Positions 1 through 4,556 of a DNA stretch of 8,506 bases are shown piece after piece; position 1 is the stretch's first letter, and every line of letters starts with the position of its first letter. The DNA is taken from contig JARLFW010000126.1 of NCBI GenBank assembly GCA_031296345.1, positions 1-8,506 on the forward strand, read 5' to 3'. The DNA comes from Nitrosotalea sp. GTDB taxonomy: Archaea; Thermoproteota; Nitrososphaeria; Nitrososphaerales; Nitrosopumilaceae. A program made the translations under genes and the position numbers. The notes under the pieces were generated by a model that saw only the letters and a list, made by a program, of their open reading frames with translations, was not told the origin of the DNA and made no database searches.

Positions 1-2
1 CC

Positions 3-467
3 TTTGCTGATGATGACAATAATGGATTTAGTACGGCTGCCACTCTTGGTTGGCTAGCTATTGGATGTGGAGTGGTAGCAAATCTCTCACTAGTTATATT
101 CAAAATTATAAAAAAAACTGCCGTCGTAAAATTAGTTGGAGGCTCTAGTGCCTCATCAAGTTTGGCATCCATGTATCAGCCAGTACTGAATTTTCATATA
201 ATGCTAAACGCAGTGGGATTTTTTGCAGGGATGGCTCATGGATTTATGCTCATGAGAGGCCTTGATTACATCTCACTTTCAATGGCTATAGTCATGACAG
301 TATCAATGATTAGCGGAATAATACTCAAATTCACATCTGGTAAGAATTTAAAATTCTTTAGCAGACTAGTTCACGGTCAGGCAATTCTTGCTGCAATGCT
401 TGTGACACTTGTTGTCTTGCATGTAATTACAAGATGGGATCATGGATTTATCATGCATTTCATATGA
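3..467 (+). CDS. Membrane protein with paired histidines, b-type cytochrome-like (5' truncated)
   Basis: The frame is open from the first bases of the window to TGA at 465-467, so the gene begins upstream. About 154 residues are visible. A short acidic stretch (residues 3-5 are DDD) precedes a membrane helix, followed by three more hydrophobic helices. Counting from the valine at 72, the second helix carries H42 and H56 (14 apart) and the last carries H101 and H117 (16 apart). Two such pairs on two helices would suit two stacked bis-histidine hemes, as in cytochrome b-like or b561-like membrane electron carriers. The visible facts are the helices and the histidines; heme binding is inferred. 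A non-heme membrane protein of unknown function remains possible. The product would sit in the cytoplasmic membrane. No neighbour on this strand explains its role. Confidence 0.7.
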   Translation, partial: FADDDNNGFSTAATLGWLAIGCGVVANLSLVIFKIIKKTAVVKLVGGSSASSSLASMYQPVLNFHIMLNAVGFFAGMAHGFMLMRGLDYISLSMAIVMTVSMISGIILKFTSGKNLKFFSRLVHGQAILAAMLVTLVVLHVITRWDHGFIMHFI

Positions 468-568
468 TGTGTCTTATCAGTAACAATATAGTAAAATACA
501 AAACAAATAGAAAAAAATCAAATTAGAAAGAAAATCACTTGGACTCGCACTAACTGTTAGTTCAAAAA

Positions 569-607
569 CTGTAAGACTCGCTACAAAACTCCTTTCCTTA
601 ATTTTTT
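569..607 (+). repeat. Repeat copy A, tRNA-3'-end-like, ending in a T tract
   Basis: This 39-nt stretch starts ctgtaagactcgctac and ends ccttaatttttt. It matches 3684-3721 at all but three C-to-T transitions and one inserted T. Similarity continues weakly about 10-20 nt upstream, where this copy reads gttcaaaaac and the other reads the tRNA T-loop-like gttcgaatcc. The two copies are direct repeats about 3.1 kb apart. The T tract could also act as a transcription terminator for rightward transcription. Confidence 0.6.
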
Positions 608-608
608 T
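602..608 (+). terminator. Oligo-T tract, possible terminator for the left-edge gene
   Basis: Seven consecutive T on the plus strand lie about 135 nt after the stop at 467. Archaeal transcription ends at T-rich tracts, so this is a plausible though distant terminator. It lies in the repeat copy. Confidence 0.35.
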
Positions 609-626
609 AATTTAGTTTTATCAATT

Positions 627-632
627 AAAAAA
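627..632 (-). terminator. Oligo-T tract after the 93-aa membrane protein gene
   Basis: Six A on the plus strand (T on the minus strand) lie 6 nt past the stop at 639, the expected place for an archaeal oligo-T terminator. With the T run at 602-608 it insulates two convergent genes. Confidence 0.45.
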
Positions 633-638
633 CCAAGT

Positions 639-920
639 CTACTTTCTTTTTGATTTTAGAATAACCGCCATTAATGGTACGCCATACATCATACTGTTAA
701 TACCACAAAATAATGCCCAATGTAGGCTGGTTTGTAGTGCACAATTATTTTGATTATCACTTAGATTCACCTCATGAACATTTGGTCTCATACGTGATTC
801 TGCGCATTTAAAATTAGTCAGTTGGTCATACCACAAGTACGAAAATGGGATAAATGATACAAATACGACGATTAGAATCAGCATTTTAACTTGAGGTAAT
901 TTTTTAGTTTGTTCCCACAT
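639..920 (-). CDS. Small two-helix membrane protein, function unknown
   Basis: The 93-residue product is not recognised. It has a positively charged N-terminus, a hydrophobic helix at about residues 13-30, a hydrophilic loop of about 35 residues holding C39 and C60, a second hydrophobic stretch at about 66-88 with C72, and a basic tail ending KSKRK. By the positive-inside rule both ends would be cytoplasmic and the loop external, where C39 and C60 could form a disulfide; this is inference. The ATG at 918-920 is the first in frame; M13 is an alternative but would cost the basic N-terminus. The gene is divergent from the 1017 gene and ends beside an oligo-T tract. Confidence 0.6.
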   Translation of the reverse strand: MWEQTKKLPQVKMLILIVVFVSFIPFSYLWYDQLTNFKCAESRMRPNVHEVNLSDNQNNCALQTSLHWALFCGINSMMYGVPLMAVILKSKRK

Positions 921-988
921 GCTACTCTTGACTTTTATCTATCAGATGCCTAGGTTTGATAAATGTTCCAGTTTTTTATGGAAATCCG

Positions 989-996
989 TATATCTT
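989..996 (+). promoter_or_regulatory. TATA-like box for the 75-aa membrane protein gene
   Basis: The sequence tatatctt is centred about 25 nt before the ATG at 1017, the spacing expected for an archaeal TATA box and a leaderless transcript. Confidence 0.5.
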
Positions 997-1016
997 AGAA
1001 TCACGTATTATTACCC

Positions 1017-1244
1017 ATGTCTTCATACACCGACTCGTATGTAACAAGAAAACAACATAGCGAGTATCTCCCAATAGCAGTGGCAATAATGATTGCTACC
1101 TGCTTGGTGACGATATTTGTTATCAACCCCCAAAGTGGAGGATATGGAGGAGGCTCTAACCAGCTTGCATTCTTTGAGGGTGCAGGATTGATCTTGGCTG
1201 GTGTCCTAATAGGATACATCGCTCTAGTCTTCCGAGCAGTCTAG
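1017..1244 (+). CDS. Small two-helix membrane protein, function unknown
   Basis: The 75-residue protein has a short polar N-terminus (about 18 residues, SSYTDSYVTRKQHSEYL), a hydrophobic helix at about 19-36, a glycine/serine-rich turn (SGGYGGGSN at about 40-48), and a second helix at about 52-73 ending almost at the C-terminus. This is a helical hairpin in the membrane, the shape of small accessory subunits, but no motif identifies a partner. The ATG at 1017 is preceded by a TATA-like box at the right distance, so a leaderless start is likely. An ORF on the opposite strand over the same bases is a shadow: its protein is proline-rich and has no promoter at the right place. Confidence 0.65.
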   Translation: MSSYTDSYVTRKQHSEYLPIAVAIMIATCLVTIFVINPQSGGYGGGSNQLAFFEGAGLILAGVLIGYIALVFRAV

Positions 1245-1341
1245 AATAACTCTCAAAAACTGTACGTATGTATGTCAGATTGGACTATGCAATTTTAAAT
1301 TACTAAACCATGATATGTTGGAATGATTTTACGTGTCAAAT

Positions 1342-1349
1342 AAAAAAAA
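1342..1349 (-). terminator. Oligo-T8 terminator of the 43-aa zinc-finger gene
   Basis: Eight consecutive A on the plus strand give eight T on the minus strand, starting 5 nt after the TAA at 1354-1356. The position and length suit an archaeal terminator. Confidence 0.55.
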
Positions 1350-1353
1350 TAAT

Positions 1354-1485
1354 TTATGATACTAGAGGTCTTCCACATTCTGAGCAGACAACATGCAACA
1401 TCTCCATGAACACTTTCTGTTTTGTGTCAACCTCGATACATTTTCTGCCACCTTCTTTGCAAAAATGGCAAAATTCTTCTCTCAT
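1354..1485 (-). CDS. Tiny CxxC/CxxC zinc-finger protein, 43 aa
   Basis: The minus strand encodes 43 residues beginning MREEFCHFCKEGG and ending VVCSECGRPLVS. C6-x2-C9 and C34-x2-C37, the second followed by glycine, form the two knuckles of a zinc ribbon; C16 is an extra cysteine. Zinc binding is inferred from the pattern; the function could be nucleic-acid binding or a protein adaptor. A TATA-like box at 1507-1514 lies about 26 nt before the ATG, so the mRNA is probably leaderless, and a T8 tract follows the stop. Promoter, terminator and cysteine spacing together argue for a real gene despite its size. It is divergent from the 1571 gene. The plus-strand ORF over the same bases (1310-1492) lacks all these signs. 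Confidence 0.72.
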   Translation of the reverse strand: MREEFCHFCKEGGRKCIEVDTKQKVFMEMLHVVCSECGRPLVS

Positions 1486-1506
1486 GATATAATTACGTCA
1501 TTCCAA

Positions 1507-1514
1507 GATAAAAA
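1507..1514 (-). promoter_or_regulatory. TATA-like box for the 43-aa zinc-finger gene
   Basis: Minus-strand tttttatc is centred about 26 nt before the ATG at 1485, supporting a leaderless start. It lies 27 nt from the oppositely facing box at 1542-1549. Confidence 0.5.
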
Positions 1515-1541
1515 TATTATTCAGGAAAAATTCTAATCAAG

Positions 1542-1549
1542 TTAAAATA
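1542..1549 (+). promoter_or_regulatory. TATA-like box for the 56-aa protein gene
   Basis: ttaaaata is centred about 25-26 nt before the ATG at 1571, the spacing for a leaderless archaeal transcript. Confidence 0.55.
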
Positions 1550-1570
1550 TTTCCAAGTGTATTATATTAC

Positions 1571-1741
1571 ATGGTGACAAAATCTCAACGCAAGATACAT
1601 GCTAAGGCCAAAGCAGACTATGTACCTGGAATTGCTGATAGTGACAATTCTGAAAAGAAATCAATTACTGCACAAGATTACAAAAGGATGTTACAAAAGA
1701 GATTGTATGAACTTGAATCAGAATCTATGCCTGCAACATAG
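1571..1741 (+). CDS. Small charged protein, 56 aa, function unknown
   Basis: The frame runs from ATG at 1571 to TAG at 1739-1741. The product starts MVTKSQRKIHAKAKADYVPG and ends in a charged stretch (about residues 36-52) likely to be a single amphipathic helix. It has no cysteine, no membrane segment and no motif that I recognise. The N-terminal third is rich in lysine and arginine, which would allow nucleic-acid contact, but that is only a suggestion. A TATA-like box at the leaderless distance supports the start. A competing frame at 1599-1811 gives a biased, cysteine-scattered product and is treated as a shadow. The gene is divergent from the zinc-finger gene at 1354-1485 and may be co-regulated with it. 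Confidence 0.6.
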   Translation: MVTKSQRKIHAKAKADYVPGIADSDNSEKKSITAQDYKRMLQKRLYELESESMPAT

Positions 1742-1796
1742 ATTCTTCCACTTTTTGTGCAAGCAGATTTTACACCATAAAAAAACTATGATCAGA

Positions 1797-1804
1797 TTTA
1801 TTAG
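1797..1804 (+). promoter_or_regulatory. TATA-like box for the 1838-2421 pair
   Basis: tttattag is centred about 38 nt before the ATG at 1838. With the usual 26-nt spacing, transcription would start near 1827, giving a leader of about 11 nt, or beginning almost exactly at a two-codon ORF (ATG-AAA-TAG, 1828-1836). Confidence 0.4.
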
Positions 1805-1837
1805 GAAATGACACGTATTACACCCAGATGAAATAGC

Positions 1838-2230
1838 ATGTCTCAAACTATCGAGGCTATGCACCTTGATGAACGTATGTTAGGAGATGGAATTGATTTT
1901 GTCGGATTGATTACTAAAAACGGTCGGCTTGTAGATTGCAAGAACAAAAATAGGCTCAAGTTATCCAAAGAACAAGAGGAGATGTTTTTCATGTCATGCT
2001 CTTTGCAACAGAAGATGAACCAAGATTACGATGAGGATTTTGGGCAGGTCAGATATTCGGTAACAGAGAGGGATAATCATAGAATAATTATGATTCCGCA
2101 AGAATCAGACACACTAATTTTTGTAATGGATAATGGTGGTGAATTGTTATTACGAGTAAAAAGAGTCTTGGATGCCATAAGACACGCAAAATCCCTGAAA
2201 CAAGGTCCAAAAAGGCACGATATGACATGA
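1838..2230 (+). CDS. Conserved-type archaeal protein, possibly roadblock/LC7-like, 130 aa
   Basis: A soluble 130-residue protein. The core (about residues 18-115) opens DFVGLITKNGRLVD, a small-residue beta-hairpin typical of domains that sense or dock small partners, continues through a charged helix (about 43-62), then beta strands (GQVRYSVTER, RIIMIPQ, TLIFVMDNG), and ends in a basic helix. This order recalls the roadblock/LC7 (MglB-like) fold, and I believe similar proteins are widespread uncharacterised families in Thaumarchaeota; both statements are recollection and inference, not a search. The tail is basic (KQGPKRHD). The stop overlaps the ATG of the zinc-ribbon gene by 4 nt (ATGA), so the two are translationally coupled and probably work together. 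A two-codon ORF ends 1 nt before this start. Confidence 0.75.
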   Translation: MSQTIEAMHLDERMLGDGIDFVGLITKNGRLVDCKNKNRLKLSKEQEEMFFMSCSLQQKMNQDYDEDFGQVRYSVTERDNHRIIMIPQESDTLIFVMDNGGELLLRVKRVLDAIRHAKSLKQGPKRHDMT

Positions 2231-2421
2231 ACATATACGATACCAAGAGCGCTCATTGTTCAAAGTGTGGCAAGTTCATAGGTGAAATTGAGTTTGACGC
2301 AGTTGTCATACTTCCAAAGTGTGGAAAATGTGCAGATCCAATTCCAGAAGGAGATGACAAGTTTGCATATCTAAAATCCAGATATTCAAATTCACAGTCA
2401 GAAAATATCTTGGTTCATTGA
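2227..2421 (+). CDS. Small zinc-ribbon protein, 64 aa
   Basis: The start ATG overlaps the TGA of the preceding gene, so ribosomes can pass directly from one to the other. C11-x2-C14-G and C32-x2-C35 are two zinc knuckles 17 residues apart, the spacing of a compact zinc ribbon. The strand between them (IGEIEFDAVVILPK) is well formed. The C-terminal 25 residues are polar and probably flexible. Zinc binding is inferred from cysteines; the partner is probably the upstream 130-aa protein. Such ribbons in archaea serve as transcription-factor-like or adaptor modules, and nothing here decides between these. No stem-loop terminator follows; a T5 tract near 2475 may serve. Confidence 0.75.
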   Translation: MNIYDTKSAHCSKCGKFIGEIEFDAVVILPKCGKCADPIPEGDDKFAYLKSRYSNSQSENILVH

Positions 2422-2433
2422 AAATTTCAAAAT

Positions 2434-2439
2434 AAAAAA
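2434..2439 (-). terminator. Oligo-T tract after the CBS gene
   Basis: Six A on the plus strand read as T6 on the minus strand, about 72 nt beyond the stop at 2511, between convergent genes. Weak candidate. Confidence 0.3.
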
Positions 2440-2510
2440 TAGAAGAAAACTTGCGTGGGAAATATATCAGAATTATTTTTGGATTTACTACATAGTTGTA
2501 AATTAAACTT

Positions 2511-2996
2511 TCAAGCATAGAGCAAATACATGGCTATATCTCTGGTGGTAATCATTCCAACAATCTTGTCTTTTTCCAATATTGGAAGGTGATCAATGTT
2601 GTATTCTCCCATGATATCTGCTGCTTCCTGAATTGTTTGAGTTGGTCTTGCACAAATTAGAGGTCTTGATGCAAGATAACTCAAGATTAGACTCTTGGGA
2701 GATACATCTAGCAATGCCGATATGTGTGTCAAGTCTTTTTCTGTAACTATTCCAAAGGGTTTTCCATATGCAGTTACTATGACACTTCCAATCCTTTTTT
2801 CCTTCATGATACTAGCAGCATCATATGCAGTTTTAGTATGATCGAGAGTTATGACATTCCATGTCATGACACTTGCTATTGTAACAAGATCAGGTCTAAA
2901 AATTACTTCAAACAAATCCTCTTTAGATACATAATCTGTCCTGCTTAGTATCTTGTACGGAATGTCCCCATGGTGATTTTCAAGTGCTGTCACCAT
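2511..2996 (-). CDS. Two-CBS-domain (Bateman module) protein
   Basis: The 161-residue soluble protein consists of a 40-residue N-terminal segment and two CBS domains, at about 41-95 and 106-160. Each CBS ends with the classic G-h-h-T-x-x-D-h nucleotide-binding signature: GIVTEKDL at 82-89 and GMITTRDI at 147-154. Both sites therefore look competent for an adenosine nucleotide (AMP, ATP, SAM or similar); which one cannot be told. No catalytic or DNA-binding domain is attached, so it probably acts as a stand-alone sensor that regulates a partner. The ATG at 2994-2996 is the only in-frame ATG after the upstream stop, and a TATA-like cttaatgg lies about 25 nt before it. It follows the tiny-protein cluster 3048-3609 by 51 nt on the same strand and may be partly co-transcribed with it. 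Confidence 0.92.
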   Translation of the reverse strand: MVTALENHHGDIPYKILSRTDYVSKEDLFEVIFRPDLVTIASVMTWNVITLDHTKTAYDAASIMKEKRIGSVIVTAYGKPFGIVTEKDLTHISALLDVSPKSLILSYLASRPLICARPTQTIQEAADIMGEYNIDHLPILEKDKIVGMITTRDIAMYLLYA

Positions 2997-3017
2997 AGTA
3001 TCTATACGGCTTCCTAT

Positions 3018-3025
3018 CCATTAAG
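3018..3025 (-). promoter_or_regulatory. TATA-like box for the CBS gene
   Basis: Minus-strand cttaatgg is centred about 25 nt before the ATG at 2996. It resembles the cttaatat box of the 5439 gene, also at leaderless spacing. Confidence 0.4.
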
Positions 3026-3047
3026 CATTTTTTGCAGTATTGATTTG

Positions 3048-3215
3048 CTATGCTGAGACTAGTTGACGTGGTTTTGATTTGCTAAAATAATCCATTATGC
3101 ATGCTTCATGAGTATAACCATAATCATTGCAATGGTTTTGGCAAAACCAGCAAATACCCATGCGAAATTTTGGCGGTTCTTTTTCAGGTGTTTTTTGATT
3201 TGAGCTAGATTTCAT
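3048..3215 (-). CDS. Tiny C2HC-type zinc-finger protein, 55 aa
   Basis: The minus-strand frame from ATG at 3213-3215 to TAG at 3048-3050 encodes 55 residues. A lysine/proline-rich N-terminus of about 18 residues leads into CWFCQNHCNDYGYTHEAC (22-39). C22-x2-C25 and H36-x2-C39 are spaced like the two halves of a treble-clef or C2HC zinc finger; H28 and C29 are further possible ligands. The rest, MDYFSKSKPRQLVSA, is a short basic tail. The start lies 2 nt after the TGA of the preceding small ORF, so it belongs to the same transcript. Zinc binding is inferred; the role is unknown, with DNA, RNA or ubiquitin-like partner binding all possible. Confidence 0.68.
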   Translation of the reverse strand: MKSSSNQKTPEKEPPKFRMGICWFCQNHCNDYGYTHEACIMDYFSKSKPRQLVSA

Positions 3216-3217
3216 TC

Positions 3218-3376
3218 TCAATCGCCTCCCCCAGTATCACATCCACATAGTCCAAACTCGTCAATTTTTCTCCCACACATATCACACTCTTCGAGAAATT
3301 GTACCTCCCATGGTTCTTTTGAATAAAGGCGGAGGTGTTCATTGATCTCTTTTGGAACAACGCTTTTGAGAGACAA
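3218..3376 (-). CDS. Tiny cysteine-rich protein, or the second half of an amber-interrupted ORF
   Basis: The frame runs from TTG at 3374-3376 to TGA at 3218-3220 (52 codons). It encodes a helical, charged stretch (about 1-30) and a cysteine knot ECDMCGRKIDEFGLCGCD in which C-x2-C is followed by C-x-C, a zinc-binding arrangement. The proposed TTG is the second codon after an in-frame TAG (3380-3382); gggag lies 6 nt before it, a good Shine-Dalgarno position, so stop-and-restart is possible. Otherwise the segment continues the upstream 39-codon ORF in the same frame, by readthrough or as a gene broken by one nonsense mutation. A longer overlapping ORF in another frame (3205-3444) destroys the cysteine pattern and is rejected. 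It overlaps nothing and sits 2 nt before the 55-aa gene. Confidence 0.5.
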   Translation of the reverse strand: MSLKSVVPKEINEHLRLYSKEPWEVQFLEECDMCGRKIDEFGLCGCDTGGGD

Positions 3377-3379
3377 CTC

Positions 3380-3499
3380 CTACTCCCAATTATCCAGCAA
3401 CTTGAGACAATAGTTGCATATGGGATAACCATTTTCTTCCTCAAATTCTGTTTTGCATTTTTTACAAATCTTTGATTTTCTCAGTGTAATTATTTGCAA
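3380..3499 (-). CDS. Tiny CxxC/CxxC protein ending at an in-frame UAG
   Basis: From TTG at 3497-3499 the minus strand encodes 39 residues, MQIITLRKSKICKKCKTEFE... through ICNYCLKLLDNWE, then TAG at 3380-3382. C12-x2-C15 and C28-x2-C31 form two zinc knuckles 13 apart. No ATG exists in frame after the upstream TGA, so TTG (or CTG at 3482-3484) must be the start if the ORF is free-standing. The TTG lies inside the last codons of the preceding 39-codon ORF (8-nt overlap), allowing translational coupling. After the UAG the frame stays open for another 53 codons with further cysteines. The start and the independence of this ORF are uncertain; the cysteine pattern makes chance unlikely. Confidence 0.5.
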   Translation of the reverse strand: MQIITLRKSKICKKCKTEFEEENGYPICNYCLKLLDNWE

Positions 3500-3609
3500 A
3501 TTGTATCACCATCGATCTTAATACCACATCTTCCAATATATTCAAAAAACTCTACTCTAAACCCTGAGGCATAATTCAGAAAATAATTTTTAGCGACATT
3601 ATATGTCAT
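3490..3609 (-). CDS. Short ORF heading the tiny zinc-protein cluster, 39 aa
   Basis: The frame runs from ATG at 3607-3609 to TAA at 3490-3492 and encodes MTYNVAKNYFLNYASGFRVE followed by a tail with C29 and C38 (GRCGIKIDGDTICK). Only two cysteines are present, so it would be half a zinc site or rely on a dimer. Support for a real gene: ggag at 3619-3622 is 9 nt before the ATG, and a TATA-like tttaatag (about 3645-3652) would place the transcript start near 3623. It overlaps the next ORF. It could be the N-terminal part of a gene now frameshifted from the ORF at 3380-3499, whose frame begins with ICKKC just where this one ends with TICK. Not recognised as a family. Confidence 0.42.
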   Translation of the reverse strand: MTYNVAKNYFLNYASGFRVEFFEYIGRCGIKIDGDTICK

Positions 3610-3618
3610 ATGCTAATT

Positions 3619-3652
3619 CTCCAATACTATTACGTCTCCGTCCCTATTAAAC
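3619..3652 (-). promoter_or_regulatory. Putative promoter and Shine-Dalgarno of the tiny zinc-protein cluster
   Basis: Minus-strand tttaatag near 3645-3652 is a TATA-like box, and ggag at 3619-3622 lies 9 nt before the ATG at 3609. With 26-nt spacing the transcript would start near 3623 and just include the ggag. This is one of few genes here with a leader rather than a leaderless start. Confidence 0.35.
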
Positions 3653-3683
3653 TGGTTTTGACTAATATTTCTAGGTTCGAATC

Positions 3684-3721
3684 CTGTAAGATTCGTTACA
3701 AAACTTCTTCCTTAATTTTTT
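3684..3721 (+). repeat. Repeat copy B with adjacent tRNA T-arm-like sequence
   Basis: The 38 nt begin ctgtaagattcgttac and end in a T tract, matching 569-607 except for three C/T differences and one missing T. Immediately upstream, 3674-3684 reads ggttcgaatcc, the consensus T-loop of tRNA with complementary flanks. No 5' acceptor strand, D-arm or anticodon arm pairing with it could be found upstream, so this is not an intact tRNA; a tRNA 3' fragment or an attachment-site-like remnant is possible. Confidence 0.6.
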
Positions 3722-3770
3722 ACTTCTTACTTGCATTTTTATATCAAAATTGCTTTTAATTTAAAATATT

Positions 3771-4349
3771 TCAAGCAGTTAATTTTATCAATAATTTAGA
3801 AACATTAGCACCAATCTTTTGCACTTGTTCTTCTTGTTTTTTATCTTTCAATGCACCATCAGTATCAAAAACTTCATGAGCTTTTGCTATTGCAATCTGC
3901 TCAGGAATGACAATAACGCCAATATTTTCAAGAATAGATCGTACATGAACTAATCCACGAAGACCTCCCAGCCCACCAGGAGATGCACTCATGATACCTG
4001 CTACCTTTCCCTTAAAACAAGCCAAAGGCTCCTCATCTTTTGATTGACTAGATGTCCAATCAATCGTATTTTTAAGAACACCTGTAATAGAGCTGTTATA
4101 CTCTGGCGATGAAATAAGAAAACCTTGATGTGACTTCATCAGATCCTTGAGATTACGTGTATTTTGAGGAAGTCCATCTCTTTGTTCTAGATCGCCGTCA
4201 TAAAGTGGCATAGCAAAATCTCGAAGATCAATCATGGTAACATCTACACCTACATCTCTTGCGCCAATAGCCGCAATTTTGACTAATTTTTTATTAAATG
4301 AATCAATACGAGTACTTCCTGCAAATGCAAGAATTTTTGGTTTTACCAT
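3771..4349 (-). CDS. NADPH-dependent FMN reductase family protein
   Basis: The 192-residue cytosolic protein has the flavodoxin-like fold of the NADPH-dependent FMN reductase / azoreductase / ChrR family. The FMN-phosphate loop GSTRIDSFNKKL is at 11-22, the flavin-ring motif SPEYNSSITGVLKNTIDW at 81-98, and a glycine-rich loop SASPGGLGGLR at 121-131. Length is normal for the family. Members reduce FMN, quinones, azo compounds or metals with NAD(P)H; the substrate cannot be told, and quinone or flavin reduction for oxidative defence is the usual guess. The ATG at 4347-4349 has a strong TATA box about 25 nt before it, so it is probably leaderless. It is divergent from the response regulator across 207 bp. 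Confidence 0.93.
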   Translation of the reverse strand: MVKPKILAFAGSTRIDSFNKKLVKIAAIGARDVGVDVTMIDLRDFAMPLYDGDLEQRDGLPQNTRNLKDLMKSHQGFLISSPEYNSSITGVLKNTIDWTSSQSKDEEPLACFKGKVAGIMSASPGGLGGLRGLVHVRSILENIGVIVIPEQIAIAKAHEVFDTDGALKDKKQEEQVQKIGANVSKLLIKLTA

Positions 4350-4369
4350 GTATGAATTTTGTTTGAATA

Positions 4370-4378
4370 AATTTATAC
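4370..4378 (-). promoter_or_regulatory. TATA box of the FMN reductase gene
   Basis: Minus-strand gtataaat is centred about 25 nt before the ATG at 4349. It is the closest match to the archaeal TATA consensus in the window. Confidence 0.6.
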
Positions 4379-4556
4379 TTTTTCCATTTTCAAAGTTTTC
4401 ACAAGAAGTTGTAATGAGTTCTATAATACTTTCTACAAACGTGTCATCTTTCAGTCAATAATTTATTATAATTGATTAGCATTCAACGATTTTGAGTAAG
4501 CTTGTTTACAAAAAACAAACTCTGCCTAATAGAAGATAAATAATCTCCATAAAAGG

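Noticed and set aside
464..490. C/D-box small RNA starting at atgatgt
   Set aside because: No D box (ctga) follows at a suitable distance, so no guide RNA can be supported.
1001..1219. 72-codon minus-strand ORF opposite the 75-aa membrane protein
   Set aside because: Proline- and tyrosine-rich shadow product; the plus-strand gene has proper membrane helices and a TATA box.
1310..1492. 60-codon plus-strand ORF
   Set aside because: It is the antisense of the 43-aa zinc-finger gene, which has a promoter, a terminator and a zinc pattern.
1599..1811. 70-codon plus-strand ORF
   Set aside because: It lies in another frame of the 56-aa gene, with no TATA box at its start and irregular cysteine- and histidine-rich composition.
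2724..2948. 74-codon plus-strand ORF opposite the CBS gene
   Set aside because: Antisense shadow; the CBS motifs on the other strand are unmistakable.
3205..3444. 79-codon minus-strand ORF
   Set aside because: It overlaps the frames that carry regular CxxC motifs and coupled spacing; its own product has no domain-like pattern and its end overlaps the 55-aa zinc-finger gene.
3465..3512. Alternative ATG at 3510-3512 for the amber-interrupted ORF
   Set aside because: It is in a different frame and reaches TAA after 16 codons; it would need a frameshift to join the CxxC frame.
3610..3700. A tRNA gene ending at the ggttcgaatcc sequence
   Set aside because: Only the T-arm is recognisable; no acceptor strand, D-arm or anticodon stem pairs upstream at normal distances.
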